Source: Arsenophonus fragariae (GTDB lineage: Bacteria; Pseudomonadota; Gammaproteobacteria; Enterobacterales; Enterobacteriaceae). Taken from it: a stretch of 64,000 nt of DNA. The stretch lies in the NCBI GenBank assembly GCA_047291315.1, contig JBDPYZ010000002.1, positions 62,001-126,000 on the forward strand. The letters run 5' to 3'. A model generated the notes under the pieces. That model worked only from the letters and a program-made list of their open reading frames with translations. It was not told the origin of the DNA and did not search any database. The position numbers were made by a program, and so were the translations under genes. The stretch's first letter is position 1. Each line of letters starts with the position of its first letter. Below, piece after piece: positions 36,846 through 46,058 of the stretch.

Positions 36846-38108
36846 GGACAAACATAGGTGCACAGCTCCAAATCTTCTTCATCCAGTTCAAGACAACCAA
36901 GCTGCTGAGAACTAGCTAAATCACCAACAAGCAAATCTCGTAACAAATGAGTGATCATAATATCAAGCGGCATAATACGTTCATAATTACCAATAGGAAC
37001 CATAGAACGCTCACTACCGTTCATCGTCGTCGTGAAATTAAACCGTTTGTTTTTCAGAAATGGCCAAGTGTCGATCGGGTGATAGTAAACTTATTTAATC
37101 CTTACGCAATCTAACCAAATAACTCTTTTCACGTCCTTCACACAATACCGAAACTTGATTATGGAATCTTCCCAAATAACCATGTGTATCATCACATTTA
37201 TTGCCCCATAAGATTGAGCCTGAAATAATTCTATTTTCTCCTATTTTTAGGTTCACCATCAGTTAATTCATAAAGATCGGCGCCTAAACAAGTACGAACT
37301 AAACGTGGCTTTTTAACTTGAGGTCTAGCAAGTGAGATAAAGCACTCCGAATAAAGATGACCAGTAGTAAAAAGTTTACCTATCGCAATCACGTCTTGAT
37401 AATTTAAATACCAGACAGTTTACTAACTGGCTCTAGAAAAGGATATTAGTACCTACTAACCACGCAGGATGTGGGTCCAAGAAATTGCTTATAAATAATT
37501 TGTTCATTATTAGTTAACTTGACTAAGCTTCCGCCCCTATGGCAACCATAAATTTTTCCTTAGGTTAATTTTAGTCAATACTTTCAAACCATCATTGAAA
37601 GCCCGTTTCTTCCGCTGTAATAATCAACAACGGATCAGCCGCCAGCGGACGCGTATCCATCGCAGTAATAAAATTGCTTTTGGGCTTGTACCCGACACTA
37701 AAGTATGGCGTTCTCAACCCTGTCCACAAACCTGACTGAAGTAAGTTAGCTTCTACTTGTTGGTAAGTTAATATATCAAATTAATTATTATCGTAGTGGT
37801 TAAATACTATTTGCTCATCGCCATTAATTTCAATAACAATAGATTGAAGTACTAGGCGTTTACCTCGATTGATTTTTATGATATTGCCACAAGCCGGGCT
37901 GATGAAAAATACGCCTGGATTTTTCTTATCTTCGACAAGAATTTACCTCTCTTTAACTTGCTCACCTTCCTTCACCAACATTGAAGGACGCATCCCTATA
38001 TACTTCTTCACTCAATACTGCTAGATGATGAATTACAGGGCTGTCCGCTATTACTTGAGCAGACACTCCTGCAATCGGGAGGTCGAGTCATTTTTTAATT
38101 TTAATCAT
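36846..38108 (-). pseudogene. nqrA: Na+-NQR subunit A pseudogene, 3' end fused to nqrB
   Basis: From 38108: MIKIKK, TGA, LDLPIAGVSAQVIADSPVIHHLAVLSEEVYRD-like, then KRLVLQSIVIEINGDEQIVF and many pieces in changing frames. The C-terminal end is well kept: SMVPIGNYERIMPLDIMITHLLRDLLVGDLASSQQLGCLELDEEDLELCTYVCP (37003-36846). After VCP the sequence passes in frame into nqrB (AIFWGIYN), so the last ~25 residues are gone. NqrA is the cytoplasmic subunit that starts the operon. Confidence 0.9.
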
Positions 38109-38539
38109 AAGAATTGTACAAGTTTATCAGTTAAACCCTAAGCTAACGATTTCAAATGAAATCAGATAGCAACCAATAATCAAAAGGCTGTTGAATAATT
38201 GAAAAAAACCAGCTAAGCTAATGAATCTCCAATAATTAATTATAATTGACCTCTTATTTTAACGAGGATGATTTTATCAGTTCCCTAACTTGCTGTCTGA
38301 TAGAACAAGTGATTTAGTTCAAGCAAATAAGAATAAATTTTTTATTATTTTGAAAATATTTCGCAAATGACGATCATTTAAATCATCTTTTCCGATCGAT
38401 ATCGCGATTTTTGGCAAAATAAGCCAAAAATGGCAGGAGACAAAATTATTAATTTTTAATATAAAAAACCACAATACAAATGTATGATTAATATTTGTGT
38501 ACTTTTTTTGTACAACAGATCAATTTTATAGGTAACATT
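38109..38539. other. Divergent nqrA/yafK spacer with a perfect inverted repeat
   Basis: The 430-base spacer separates dead nqrA from yafK. It holds a perfect 9-bp inverted repeat, ATTTTTGGC (38407-38415) and GCCAAAAAT (38423-38431), with a 7-base spacer. The repeat has no T tract beyond the second arm, so an operator is as likely as a terminator. The rest is A/T-rich; the old nqr promoter would lie near 38120-38200, but no clear boxes are visible. Confidence 0.5.
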
Positions 38540-39295
38540 ATGAAAATCCTTTCTTTTTTTATTCACGTTGGAATCCTTTCCCTCTCATTTTTTATCAGTA
38601 ATAGCTACTCAGCGACAAATCCCTATTATCCATTAGGTATCAGTAATAACGCCAAAAAATACTTAAATAATTCACTATTTATTCAAATTCTTAAAGAAGA
38701 AAGAGTACTTGAACTCTATACTAAAAATGAAAAAGGCCTATTTTCATTGTTTAAAAGCTATCCACTCTGTAATTTTTCTGGTGGATTAGGACCTAAGACA
38801 AGACAAGGTGACTTAAAAAGTCCAGAAGGATTTTATCGCATCACACGCTCACAATTAAAACCTGATAGCAAATATTATCGCGCTTTTAATTTAGGTTTCC
38901 CTAATGAATATGACCAAGCGCATGGCTATACTGGCTCTTATTTGATGGTGCATGGTGGCTGTAGATCTATTGGTTGTTACGCTATGACTGATCGCTACAT
39001 AAATGAAATCTATCGTTATGTAGAAAATGCATTACAAAATGGTCAATATGAAATACAGGTCAATATTTATCCATTTAAAATGACATCTGACAATATGAAT
39101 CGCCACCGGAACTCACGTTTCTATACATTTTGGCAGCAACTGCAACCCGCATATGAATATTTTACTAAAACAAATCAATTGCCGGTAATTAATATTCAGC
39201 AAGGACAATACTTAGTTAACAAATTTCCTAACCATCAATCATCGCCAGCTACAGCAAATGAAAGATTACAATATGCACTTACCCCAATGAAATAA
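38540..39295 (+). CDS. dpaA: L,D-transpeptidase-fold protein YafK/DpaA
   Basis: In E. coli DpaA (YafK) has the YkuD fold and removes Braun lipoprotein from meso-DAP of peptidoglycan. The start at 38540 (MKILSFFIHVG) follows AGGTAA and gives a good Sec signal peptide ending near SNSYSA; a longer start at 38495 is less likely. The YkuD active site is visible: YTGSYLMVHGGCRSIGCYAMTD with catalytic His and Cys. SGGLGPKTRQGDLKSPEGFYRI marks the substrate side. It is intact at 251 residues. Its neighbours yafJ and gmhA match the E. coli yafK-yafJ-gmhA neighbourhood. Confidence 0.88.
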   Translation: MKILSFFIHVGILSLSFFISNSYSATNPYYPLGISNNAKKYLNNSLFIQILKEERVLELYTKNEKGLFSLFKSYPLCNFSGGLGPKTRQGDLKSPEGFYRITRSQLKPDSKYYRAFNLGFPNEYDQAHGYTGSYLMVHGGCRSIGCYAMTDRYINEIYRYVENALQNGQYEIQVNIYPFKMTSDNMNRHRNSRFYTFWQQLQPAYEYFTKTNQLPVINIQQGQYLVNKFPNHQSSPATANERLQYALTPMK

Positions 39296-39299
39296 AACA

Positions 39300-40006
39300 T
39301 AACTCCCTAGCTGAATTCGATTCCAATTCTCATTGCCAGTTAAAGGCTAGGTTACAATATCAGTTGACTGAGTATGTTGATGAAAATCGATTTAAATATC
39401 ATCATCAAGCAATCTTGCCTTACCAAAATATGCTTTGCGGGTAAATCAATACAAATTAGTCGAGCAATACGCCATCATGTATCATCCATCTGAAATCAAC
39501 ATATTAAATACACCCATCAGCATTAATTAATCAGCAAGTTTGGCAATAAACCAAAATACAGTTAACCAATTTGTCGGTTTTTTAAGGTATTTTTCTGACA
39601 ATTAATATAAAACCCAAAAAAATACCCATTCAATATCCGTCTCTCCAATTGGTCGATAATGCCCAACTGGTAATTTTTTATAACCAGTAAGTTAGCCATT
39701 GTGTGCATAAGTCCAATTTCTTCCCCACAACTCTCTAGTTAAAGGAAACGTATTCTCTAGTAAGACATCGCCACGATTTGCCTGGCTACTGCCTCTGACT
39801 TAATCGGATACTCTTGCACAAAGCGTGCAATGGGCGACTGACAGCTTGACTGTGGATCTTTGAGCGTTCGACAATATCGACTCATAAAAAGTGATTCCCC
39901 AACCATCTTTATGTGGCACCATCTGACCTCCTCGAGGGATAAGACCACTTAAACTAAAATTAATATCAGTCGAGACATTAGCACTCATACCGAGTAATTC
40001 ACACAT
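39300..40006 (-). pseudogene. yafJ: YafJ class II glutamine amidotransferase pseudogene
   Basis: MCELLGMSANVSTDINFSLSGLIPRGGQMVPHKDGWGITFYE at 40006 keeps the nucleophile Cys2. The frame breaks, then RTLKDPQSSCQSPIARFVQEYPIKSEAVARQIV. Later GNRGDVLLENTFPLTRELWGRNWTYAHNG-like and the C-terminal MMAYCSTNLYW, RLLDDDI and PLTGNENWNRIQLG are readable in other frames down to about 39300. A middle part is missing. Function in E. coli is poorly known. It is clearly dead. Confidence 0.85.
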
Positions 40007-40098
40007 AATAAACCCTTGATGCTAAAATAAAATTTCGAAATATAAGCATAATCATGCTAAGTAATAACATCACCCCTTGATAATATTGCATAGTAATG

Positions 40099-40680
40099 TT
40101 ATTTCACCATTTCTTTTTCTATTAGCTGAATTAAGATATGAATCGCTTTAATATGAATTTCTTGGATCCGATCGGCATAGCCAAAATGAGGTACTCGAAT
40201 CTCAATATCAGCGCTTCCTGCCATTTTTCCGCCCTCTTTACCTGTCAATGTGATCACTTGCATCCCTTTGGCACGCGCAGCCTCAATTGCTTTAATGATA
40301 TTGCCAGAATTACCTGATGCTGAAAGCGCAAATAGTACATCGCCTTCTTTCCCCACCGCCTCTATATAACGAGAAAAAACATAGTCATAACCAAAATCAT
40401 TACCAACACAGGAGAGATGACTAACATCTGAAATCGCAATTGCTGGGTAACCTGGCCTATTTTCACGATAACGTCCGGTTAATTCTTCTGCAAAATGCAT
40501 GGAATCACAGTGCGAACCACCATTGCCACAAGATAATACTTTTCCTCCTGCTTTAAAGGCATTTGACAACATGACCGCGGCTTGTTCAATCGCTTCGATA
40601 TTTTCTTTGTTATTAAGAAAATTCTTCAATATAACCGCCGCTTCTTCTAATTCAGCACAGATAAGCTCCTGGTACATCAT
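40099..40680 (-). CDS. gmhA: Phosphoheptose isomerase (sedoheptulose 7-phosphate isomerase)
   Basis: GmhA makes D-glycero-D-manno-heptose 7-phosphate, the first step to the LPS inner-core heptose. The protein has 193 residues (192 in E. coli). SIS-domain motifs LSCGNGGSHCDSMHFAEELTGRYRENRPGYPAIAISD and LSASGNSGNIIKAIEAARAKGM are intact, as is the end PHFGYADRIQEIHIKAIHILIQLIEKEMVK. An AGGAG site precedes the ATG at 40680. It is intact, showing that a heptose-containing LPS core is probably still made. Confidence 0.96.
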   Translation of the reverse strand: MMYQELICAELEEAAVILKNFLNNKENIEAIEQAAVMLSNAFKAGGKVLSCGNGGSHCDSMHFAEELTGRYRENRPGYPAIAISDVSHLSCVGNDFGYDYVFSRYIEAVGKEGDVLFALSASGNSGNIIKAIEAARAKGMQVITLTGKEGGKMAGSADIEIRVPHFGYADRIQEIHIKAIHILIQLIEKEMVK

Positions 40681-41116
40681 TTTTTACTCCTAATAGAATT
40701 TTATTTTTTCAACATCCCAGTATAACGGACTAAACTTTATGCAAGAAGTATCAATTATACTTATCACAACAAAGTTATATAAATATGGCTTATTTATTAT
40801 ACGCATTTATACGAGAAAAGAAGCGATTTCACTCACTATAAATCAATAAATTACAAGCCCATAGTGAGTTGTCATTTTACCTAATTTTGGCTGAAATCTC
40901 AGTTCAAATTTACCCTCTTTTTTAAATTCCAAAACTACCTTACCCATTATTTAAGGAGACATTTTCATTCGTAAATATCCGAAACTTTCTAAAAAAGAAA
41001 GTGAGGTGTTGTCTTGATGTGGAGAAGGAAAAATCTACAAAGAAATAACAGAGCCATTAAGATAAGACATGCAATCAAATTAGCAACTGAAATAACAATT
41101 GACGAAAGAAGAAATC
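40681..41116. other. Spacer and left edge of prophage remnant 2
   Basis: The gmhA promoter must lie here. About 40871-40925 repeats the 15501-15550 sequence (ATAGTGAGTT, CTAATTTTGGCTGAAAT, AGTTCAAATT), the left-edge motif of prophage remnant 1. Between 40960 and 41090 there are only fragments of a small frame. No gene is supported. Confidence 0.5.
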
Positions 41117-41375
41117 ATGCGCTATAGCTCACCTACATCTGCAAAATCAAGTGTCGAGTTTAGCAGCCCACCGAGATACAAGCGCGACATATACACGCCG
41201 CGAGCGTGTTTTTTAATGTCGTAATCTAACCACAATTCAATGGTGAGCTGGATGGAGCAACCAAAAGGTTGGCCGGTTGGTTGTATACGTTACTGCTAAT
41301 CCTCTTCAGTTCACCACCAATAAATTTAGCAGCTTCGCTGGTGAGAATTTTCAAATACAACCACTGGAGTTCAAA
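41117..41375 (+). pseudogene. Ash/Icd-like phage small protein relic (copy B)
   Basis: MRYSSPTSAKSSVEF starts at 41117, then frames shift: YTPRACFLMS, CFFNVVI-like, and QFNGELDGATKRLAG in place of the FQWWTGWG region of copy A. It parallels 23710-23960 base by base in many stretches, including the 28 bases before its start. It is more decayed than copy A. Confidence 0.45.
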
Positions 41376-42149
41376 ATGACACTTGAACTATCTACTTATT
41401 ACCCCCCAAAGTTACCATCCACAAAGGAAAAATTATCACTACATCTCAAAATGTGGCTGACTATTTTGGCAAATTGCATAAAAATATAATTCAAAAAATT
41501 GAAACTTTAGAATGTTCAATTGAATTTGCGTCGGCTAACTTTTCAGCCCGCGTAGAAAAAATTAAGGGTGGAGCAGTAATCCATGATTCTAAATACTACG
41601 AAATGACCAAAGACGGCTTTGTATTTTTAGTAATGGGATTTACGGATAAAAAAGCAAACCAATTCAAGGAAGCCCCCACATTACTGAATTCAATCGTATG
41701 GAAGCAGAGATACATTCTGCACCAAAATACCAACAGGAAGCGCATGAAAAATTCAGCAACAAAGATACCCAAAACCTCTCCTGTATCATGGCACTCATGA
41801 CTCAAAAATTTCGTTTTAAACAGACATAGAACAATGTGCTGTCTGGTATGCATTAAGAGAAGTCACTGGCATTCCCTTACGCTATTCGATGGAAGTCAGA
41901 CTAATCCCTTTTATCGCTTCAGAATGTGAACGTATCTGGCATGTGACAGAACGTCTACAAGATAAAATAACAGATGCAGAAAAATCAGCGATAAAGCGTA
42001 TTATTCGCAAACGTGAAAATGCTGATAAAGTTATCGCTGAGATAGAAACTTTGCTATCTCAGACTGCAGATGATAACCAGCTAATGCTAAATGGTGCACT
42101 CTCTGGTTGGCATAAAGCTGAACTCACACATTTCCTTCAACGTAACTAA
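41376..42149 (+). pseudogene. rha: Phage Rha-family regulator pseudogene (copy B)
   Basis: The start LELSTYYPPKLPSTKEKLS is off frame after a few codons. Then VADYFGKLHKNIIQKIETLE and KYYEMTKDGFVFLVMGFTDKKANQF lie in one open frame (41453-41800). The C-terminal domain RLIPFIASECERIWHVTERLQDKITDAEKSAIKRIIRKRENADKVIAEIETLLSQ to LSGWHKAELTHFLQRN (41889-42149) is open in another. It needs at least two frame corrections. Its tail is more complete than in copy A. Confidence 0.8.
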
Positions 42150-42214
42150 ATAATCTTAACGCCCCTTTTTACAGAGGCAATCGTTCATCAATTTAATTAT
42201 TGAGAAATTCTTAC

Positions 42215-43001
42215 ATGAAAGATTTAATTAATATTGAAACAAAAAATATTAACGGCGAATTAATCCGAACGGTTAATGCGCATGATTTACATGCATTTTT
42301 GGAAATATTTCACTACATGGATTAAAGATAAAATTAAGCAATACGGATTTGTTGAAAATATCGACTTTATAGTTTTCACTAATTCTGGGGAAACCCCTCC
42401 GGCGGGCGTCCAACAAAGGAATACCACATCCCCCTCAATATGGCGAAAGGGCTTTCGATGGTCTAGCGTAACGAAAAAGGTAAGGAGGCTCGTCAATATT
42501 TCATTCTGTGCGAAAAACACGCTAAAACTGCTCCACACGCTATCCCACAAACACTTCCTGAAACGCTACTCCTTGCCGCTGAAATAGCAGAAAAAGTTCA
42601 ACACCTGGCGTTGGTTAACAAAGAACAAAAAACGGACATCGATAGTCTTAAAAACCTGTTCCAGGTTGGCATGTTACCTGTCCAGTTTTGCAAACAACTT
42701 AATGGCGTAAACATTAACCAGGCCAACCTTTGTCTACAGGAGCGTCATTTTCTCTACGATGCAGAAAAGGATATTTACAAACCTCATGTCTGGCGTGTCC
42801 ATGCTTATACACGAGATAAATATTTAACCAAATCGCCCTACATCACTGCAACAGAAACAGTTCAACGCCAGTGTTACCGAATCGTTCTGTTAAAAAAAAG
42901 GAGCTTCATGGCTATATCATCAATATCTAAAAAACAAGCTACGGATGAAGAAAGACTGGAACGGTCAATTCACCCAAGACAAATATTATCAAGTTACATA
43001 A
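42215..43001 (+). pseudogene. AntA-type phage antirepressor pseudogene (copy B)
   Basis: NLINIETKNINGELIRTVNAHDLHAFLEIF-like is the start, with a lost base near 42305. TTWIKDKIKQYGFVENIDFIVFTNSGETPPAG follows, then a frameshift into RPTKEYHIPLNMAKGLSMV. TAG at 42464-42466 interrupts the domain at the same codon as in copy A. From about 42405 onward it is identical to copy A, including the A8 run and the split C-terminal domain. The part before 42405 differs clearly from copy A, so a recombination boundary lies there. Confidence 0.8.
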
Positions 43002-43010
43002 GAAACAATG

Positions 43011-43085
43011 ATGAATAAGGACGTTATTATTGCCCGTATTATTGCGGCATCCAAAGATATTTTACCTGCGAAAAAGCCATCATGA
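43011..43085 (+). CDS. Small phage ORF (24 residues), uncertain, copy B
   Basis: Identical to the frame at 25493-25567, ending in an ATGA overlap with the next gene. Too short to assign. Confidence 0.3.
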   Translation: MNKDVIIARIIAASKDILPAKKPS

Positions 43086-43249
43086 CGCTGAAAGATAAAT
43101 ATCTTTTAGCCATACGCCAATTCAAGCATACAAAGCCCTATTTTATGGCTTTAATAAAGAAAAAACTTGAACTGTATAACGCCTATCGTCGCCATCGTAG
43201 GGCAATACAGGCACTACTCAAATATCAATCAAAGAAAGCTGACGAATAA
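43082..43249 (+). CDS. Small basic phage protein, unknown, copy B
   Basis: Same 55-residue basic helical protein as at 25564-25731, with identical sequence. No family recognised. Confidence 0.5.
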   Translation: MTLKDKYLLAIRQFKHTKPYFMALIKKKLELYNAYRRHRRAIQALLKYQSKKADE

Positions 43250-43306
43250 AGACAGTATCCTACAAATCAATCACATCTGAATATCAATAACTTAAGAGCT
43301 AACAAT

Positions 43307-43441
43307 ATGAACCAGCTCAAATAGCAAGAGCTTCGCTATCGTTTAAATAGTGAGGGCTTCTATCAGAAAGAATCCATAAAAATTATCCCCACCTTGCTAA
43401 TCATCGCGTTGGCAAGCCTCGTTTTACTGTTAGCAAGATAG
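43307..43441 (+). pseudogene. Small membrane protein gene with early amber codon (copy B)
   Basis: MNQLK, TAG (43322-43324), QELRYRLNSEG and a C-terminal membrane helix, identical to copy A at 25789 including the TAG. Confidence 0.55.
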
Positions 43442-43449
43442 GAGGTCAC

Positions 43450-43698
43450 ATGAATCCTTACGCAATGCAAGATTATTGGTACGAACAACAACAAGAAGTT
43501 GCTTATTGGGAAGACAGACTGGATGAACAAATCAGCGAACTTGTCCAGCCTGTCTATGACTGCCTTCCTTCCTCAATCATGAGGAAACTCAATAATGAGG
43601 ATTGGGACGATATCTGGAAGGCGCTGTTTAACCATTTGAAAAGTGAGCACATACATCTGTACGAAGCTCTTCAAGCACCTAAGAGGAAATATCTATGA
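43450..43698 (+). CDS. Hypothetical phage protein (82 residues, copy B)
   Basis: Same protein as at 25932-26180. It begins after AGGAGGTCAC and overlaps the next gene by ATGA. Unknown function. Confidence 0.65.
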   Translation: MNPYAMQDYWYEQQQEVAYWEDRLDEQISELVQPVYDCLPSSIMRKLNNEDWDDIWKALFNHLKSEHIHLYEALQAPKRKYL

Positions 43699-44444
43699 GC
43701 AGCGCAGAGCACACCGAAAAAGAAAAAAGTTTTCAACAACAAGTTTGGGAAACGCTTTCTGCGATTAACGTTAACGAAAAGATAGAAAAGAAAAACGGCC
43801 TCTCTTATCTTTCATGGGCTTGGGCGTGGGGCGTATTAATGGCGCACTACCCAGAATCCTATTATGTCATTGATGACGTCAGCTATAACAATGATGGCAG
43901 TGCCATGGTGTCATTAACGCTCACAATCAAACAGAGTGATAACGAATTTTCCCGCAAAATGTGGCTGCCCATTATGGATTACAGAAATCAGGCCATTTCT
44001 AATCCTAACTCGGTTGACATCAATAAAACCCTCATGCGCTGTTTGACGAAAGCCATTTCGATGTTTGGACTAGGGTTTTATATCTATGCGGGTGAAGATT
44101 TGCCTGAACCAGAAAAAATTGTGATACAGAAAGAAAAAGCACAGCAAAAAACCCATTATGAGCAGTTAATCAAGGAATTAAAAACGGCGGCACAAGACGG
44201 GGTTGAATCAATGAAATCGTATTGGCAACAGTTAACACCAGAGGAAACGGAAATCATTGGCGAAAAAAACAAGATGGACATTTATCACAACATCGCAATG
44301 AAAAATGAGGCTAATCATGAAACAAAGAACAGACGAGTGGTTTCAGGTAAGACTGGGGAAGGTCACCGCCAGCAATTTACACAAAGTGTTATCCAAAGGC
44401 AAGGGAACAACACAACGAAACTACCTCATGCAGTTAGTCTGTGA
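43695..44444 (+). CDS. Phage single-strand annealing protein, DUF1071/Sak-like (copy B)
   Basis: Identical to copy A at 26177 except KNKMDIY for KNKIDIY. The DUF1071 core GLSYLSWAWAWG is intact. As in copy A, the last ~45 residues read into the exonuclease gene in another frame, so the same loss of the native stop is present in both. The nuclease partner is frameshifted, so a working recombination pair is unlikely unless frameshift products are made. Confidence 0.75.
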   Translation: MSSAEHTEKEKSFQQQVWETLSAINVNEKIEKKNGLSYLSWAWAWGVLMAHYPESYYVIDDVSYNNDGSAMVSLTLTIKQSDNEFSRKMWLPIMDYRNQAISNPNSVDINKTLMRCLTKAISMFGLGFYIYAGEDLPEPEKIVIQKEKAQQKTHYEQLIKELKTAAQDGVESMKSYWQQLTPEETEIIGEKNKMDIYHNIAMKNEANHETKNRRVVSGKTGEGHRQQFTQSVIQRQGNNTTKLPHAVSL

Positions 44445-44932
44445 AACCCTTACCGGACAAAGGGAAGAAATAAAAACCAATAATGCCATTGAACGGGGTA
44501 TCGCTCTTGAGCCTAAAGCCAGAGAACGATACTGCCTCAATGAGTTTGATGTCTCTGTCACCAAAAACCGGTTTTGTTCCCCACCCTACTATCGAGCTAT
44601 TTGGTGCCAATCCTGACGGTTTAGTTAATGATGATGGACTTATCGAAATAAAATGTCCCAACACCACCACCCATATCGAAACCATTATCACAGGTAAACC
44701 CAAATATCTGTTACAAATGCATGGGCAAATGATGTGTACAGGCAGAAACTGGTGCGATTTTGTCAGCTATGATGACAGACTCCCACCTAATCTTGCCTAC
44801 TATAAAATCCGGATTATCAAGGATGACAAACTGGTTAACAAAATTGAACAGACCGTTCAAACATTTATTAACAAACTCAAAGCAGAAATCGAAAGAGTAA
44901 ACTTTTGTCAACAAAAGGATAACAACACATGA
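44317..44932 (+). pseudogene. YqaJ/lambda-exo type exonuclease, frameshifted (copy B)
   Basis: From ATG 44317: MKQRTDEWFQVRLGKVTASNL. The frame is lost at the A5 run (44563-44567), as in copy A. It resumes with KTGFVPHPTIELFGANPDG, the catalytic EIKCPN, and LLQMHGQMMCTGRNWCDFVSYD. A 6-base deletion removes two residues before LLQMHG. Unlike copy A it has a normal C-terminus (ERVNFCQQKDNNT) whose stop overlaps the next start by four bases. Confidence 0.8.
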
Positions 44933-45507
44933 ACCACAACGTTATCTTTACCTATACAGAAGAATCCGCCCTTACCGCTTATCAGGGCGGTTTTATTAGT
45001 GAGACAGGCGCATATATCATCACTATCACCGAGGCTAAATTGACCCACAGTGATAATGGTGCTGAATTCATTGAATTCTCAGGTGAATCAGATGATGGCA
45101 GAAAAGTTAACTATCTGAGTATTTGCTGCAAGAAAAATGACGGTACAGTCAACCCTTTCGGTCAGAATATGGTTAATGCCATCATGGGATGTATCGGAAT
45201 TCAGTTCGTAACCTCCGTGACACACAACAATCATCTGGTTGCCCCAGAATTTCATGGCAAGAAAGTACGCCTTGTTTTACAGAAAGTCCTGAGAACCAAG
45301 AAAAACGGCAATGAAAGTTACAGTTTTGACATCCGTATGCCATTTGTTGCTAACACAGAACAAACACTTTTGGAGAAAGTTGAAAATAAACCCGCTCAGG
45401 CAGTTAAAAACCTATTAAACTATTTGAAAGACAAAGATGAACGTAAGCCAATAAATACATCAATTAATACTCAGCAACAAAACACTGAATTCAACCCTTT
45501 CCCATAA
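44929..45507 (+). CDS. Phage DNA-binding protein of DUF669-like / single-strand-binding role
   Basis: The 192-residue frame begins MNHNVIFTYTEESALTAYQGGFISETGAYIITITEAKL then SGESDDGRKVNYLSICCKKNDGTVNPFGQNMVNAIMGCIG and GKKVRLVLQKVLRTKKNG. The beta-rich core and acidic-to-aromatic tail ending EFNPFP resemble DUF669-type phage proteins that replace SSB in recombination modules. It is intact and occupies the exact place of the unrelated ssb of prophage remnant 1. Role is inferred from position and tail. Confidence 0.55.
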   Translation: MNHNVIFTYTEESALTAYQGGFISETGAYIITITEAKLTHSDNGAEFIEFSGESDDGRKVNYLSICCKKNDGTVNPFGQNMVNAIMGCIGIQFVTSVTHNNHLVAPEFHGKKVRLVLQKVLRTKKNGNESYSFDIRMPFVANTEQTLLEKVENKPAQAVKNLLNYLKDKDERKPINTSINTQQQNTEFNPFP

Positions 45508-45522
45508 CAGGAGAAACCATCA

Positions 45523-46058
45523 TGTAGATACTAATCTTTGCCATACGCCAGTCCTTACACTTAAAGTAACGTGGCCAGCCTTCATACACAGGGATTCGAC
45601 ACTGAAACCCTATGTCAAATAGCCGCAAAACAATTTAAACAGGAATTCGAAACCTTCAAGGATATTAACGCCAAAGCGATTTGTGTTAAGAAGTAATTAC
45701 CCCGAGATTCAGCTATAAAACTTAACATCATTAAATTATTAATCACGACATTATTAGTTATCATTACGACATTTGCCTTTGAGTTGATAGCCGACCATAT
45801 TGCCCATACCGATATAACACCAACCGCAATATTCTCGCAGAGAAAATGGGGTCATGAGGAATTGAGTGAATTATATTTAGACGGGCAGGTGCTGGAGGCA
45901 TCCTTATACTTCTAAGTACTATGTCATTGATTAGTATCATAGTACTTTGGCACAAGCTAAAAAAGTAGTTAACACCGGAACGTCATTATCCCCCCCTGAT
46001 CAATATCGCTTAACAAACATCAATACTCATTCATCAATTAACTTTGAGGGATACCCTT
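45523..46058 (+). pseudogene. Two small phage protein relics and leader of KilA-N gene
   Basis: ATG at 45523 is followed by TAG; the rest parallels 27869-28045 (FDTETLCQIAAKQFKQEFETFKDINAKAICVKK). Then KLNIIKLLITTLLVIITTFAFELIADHIAHTD (about 45715-45910) parallels 28064. The final 45 bases (CATCAATACTCATTCATCAATT...GAGGG) repeat the leader found before the AntA-KilAC gene at 28389. No intact gene is present. Confidence 0.45.

Larger units (their letters stand above)
42405..44886 (+). repeat. Long near-identical direct repeat, copy B
   Basis: This is the partner of 24887-27375, about 2.48 kb. It covers the antA 3' part, four small genes, the SSAP gene and the exonuclease. Relative to copy A it lacks six bases at about 44704 and has a few substitutions. 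Both flanks diverge: the left into a different antA 5' part, the right into a different DNA-binding gene. The unequal flanks argue against a simple tandem duplication or a collapsed assembly. Confidence 0.9.

Noticed and set aside
36617..37024. A novel 135-residue gene
   Set aside because: Both halves align with NqrA and NqrB, so it is a deletion fusion of two pseudogenes.
24887..44886. The repeat as an assembly error
   Set aside because: The copies differ at several bases and have different flanks on both sides, which a simple artefact would not give; long reads would still be needed to settle it.
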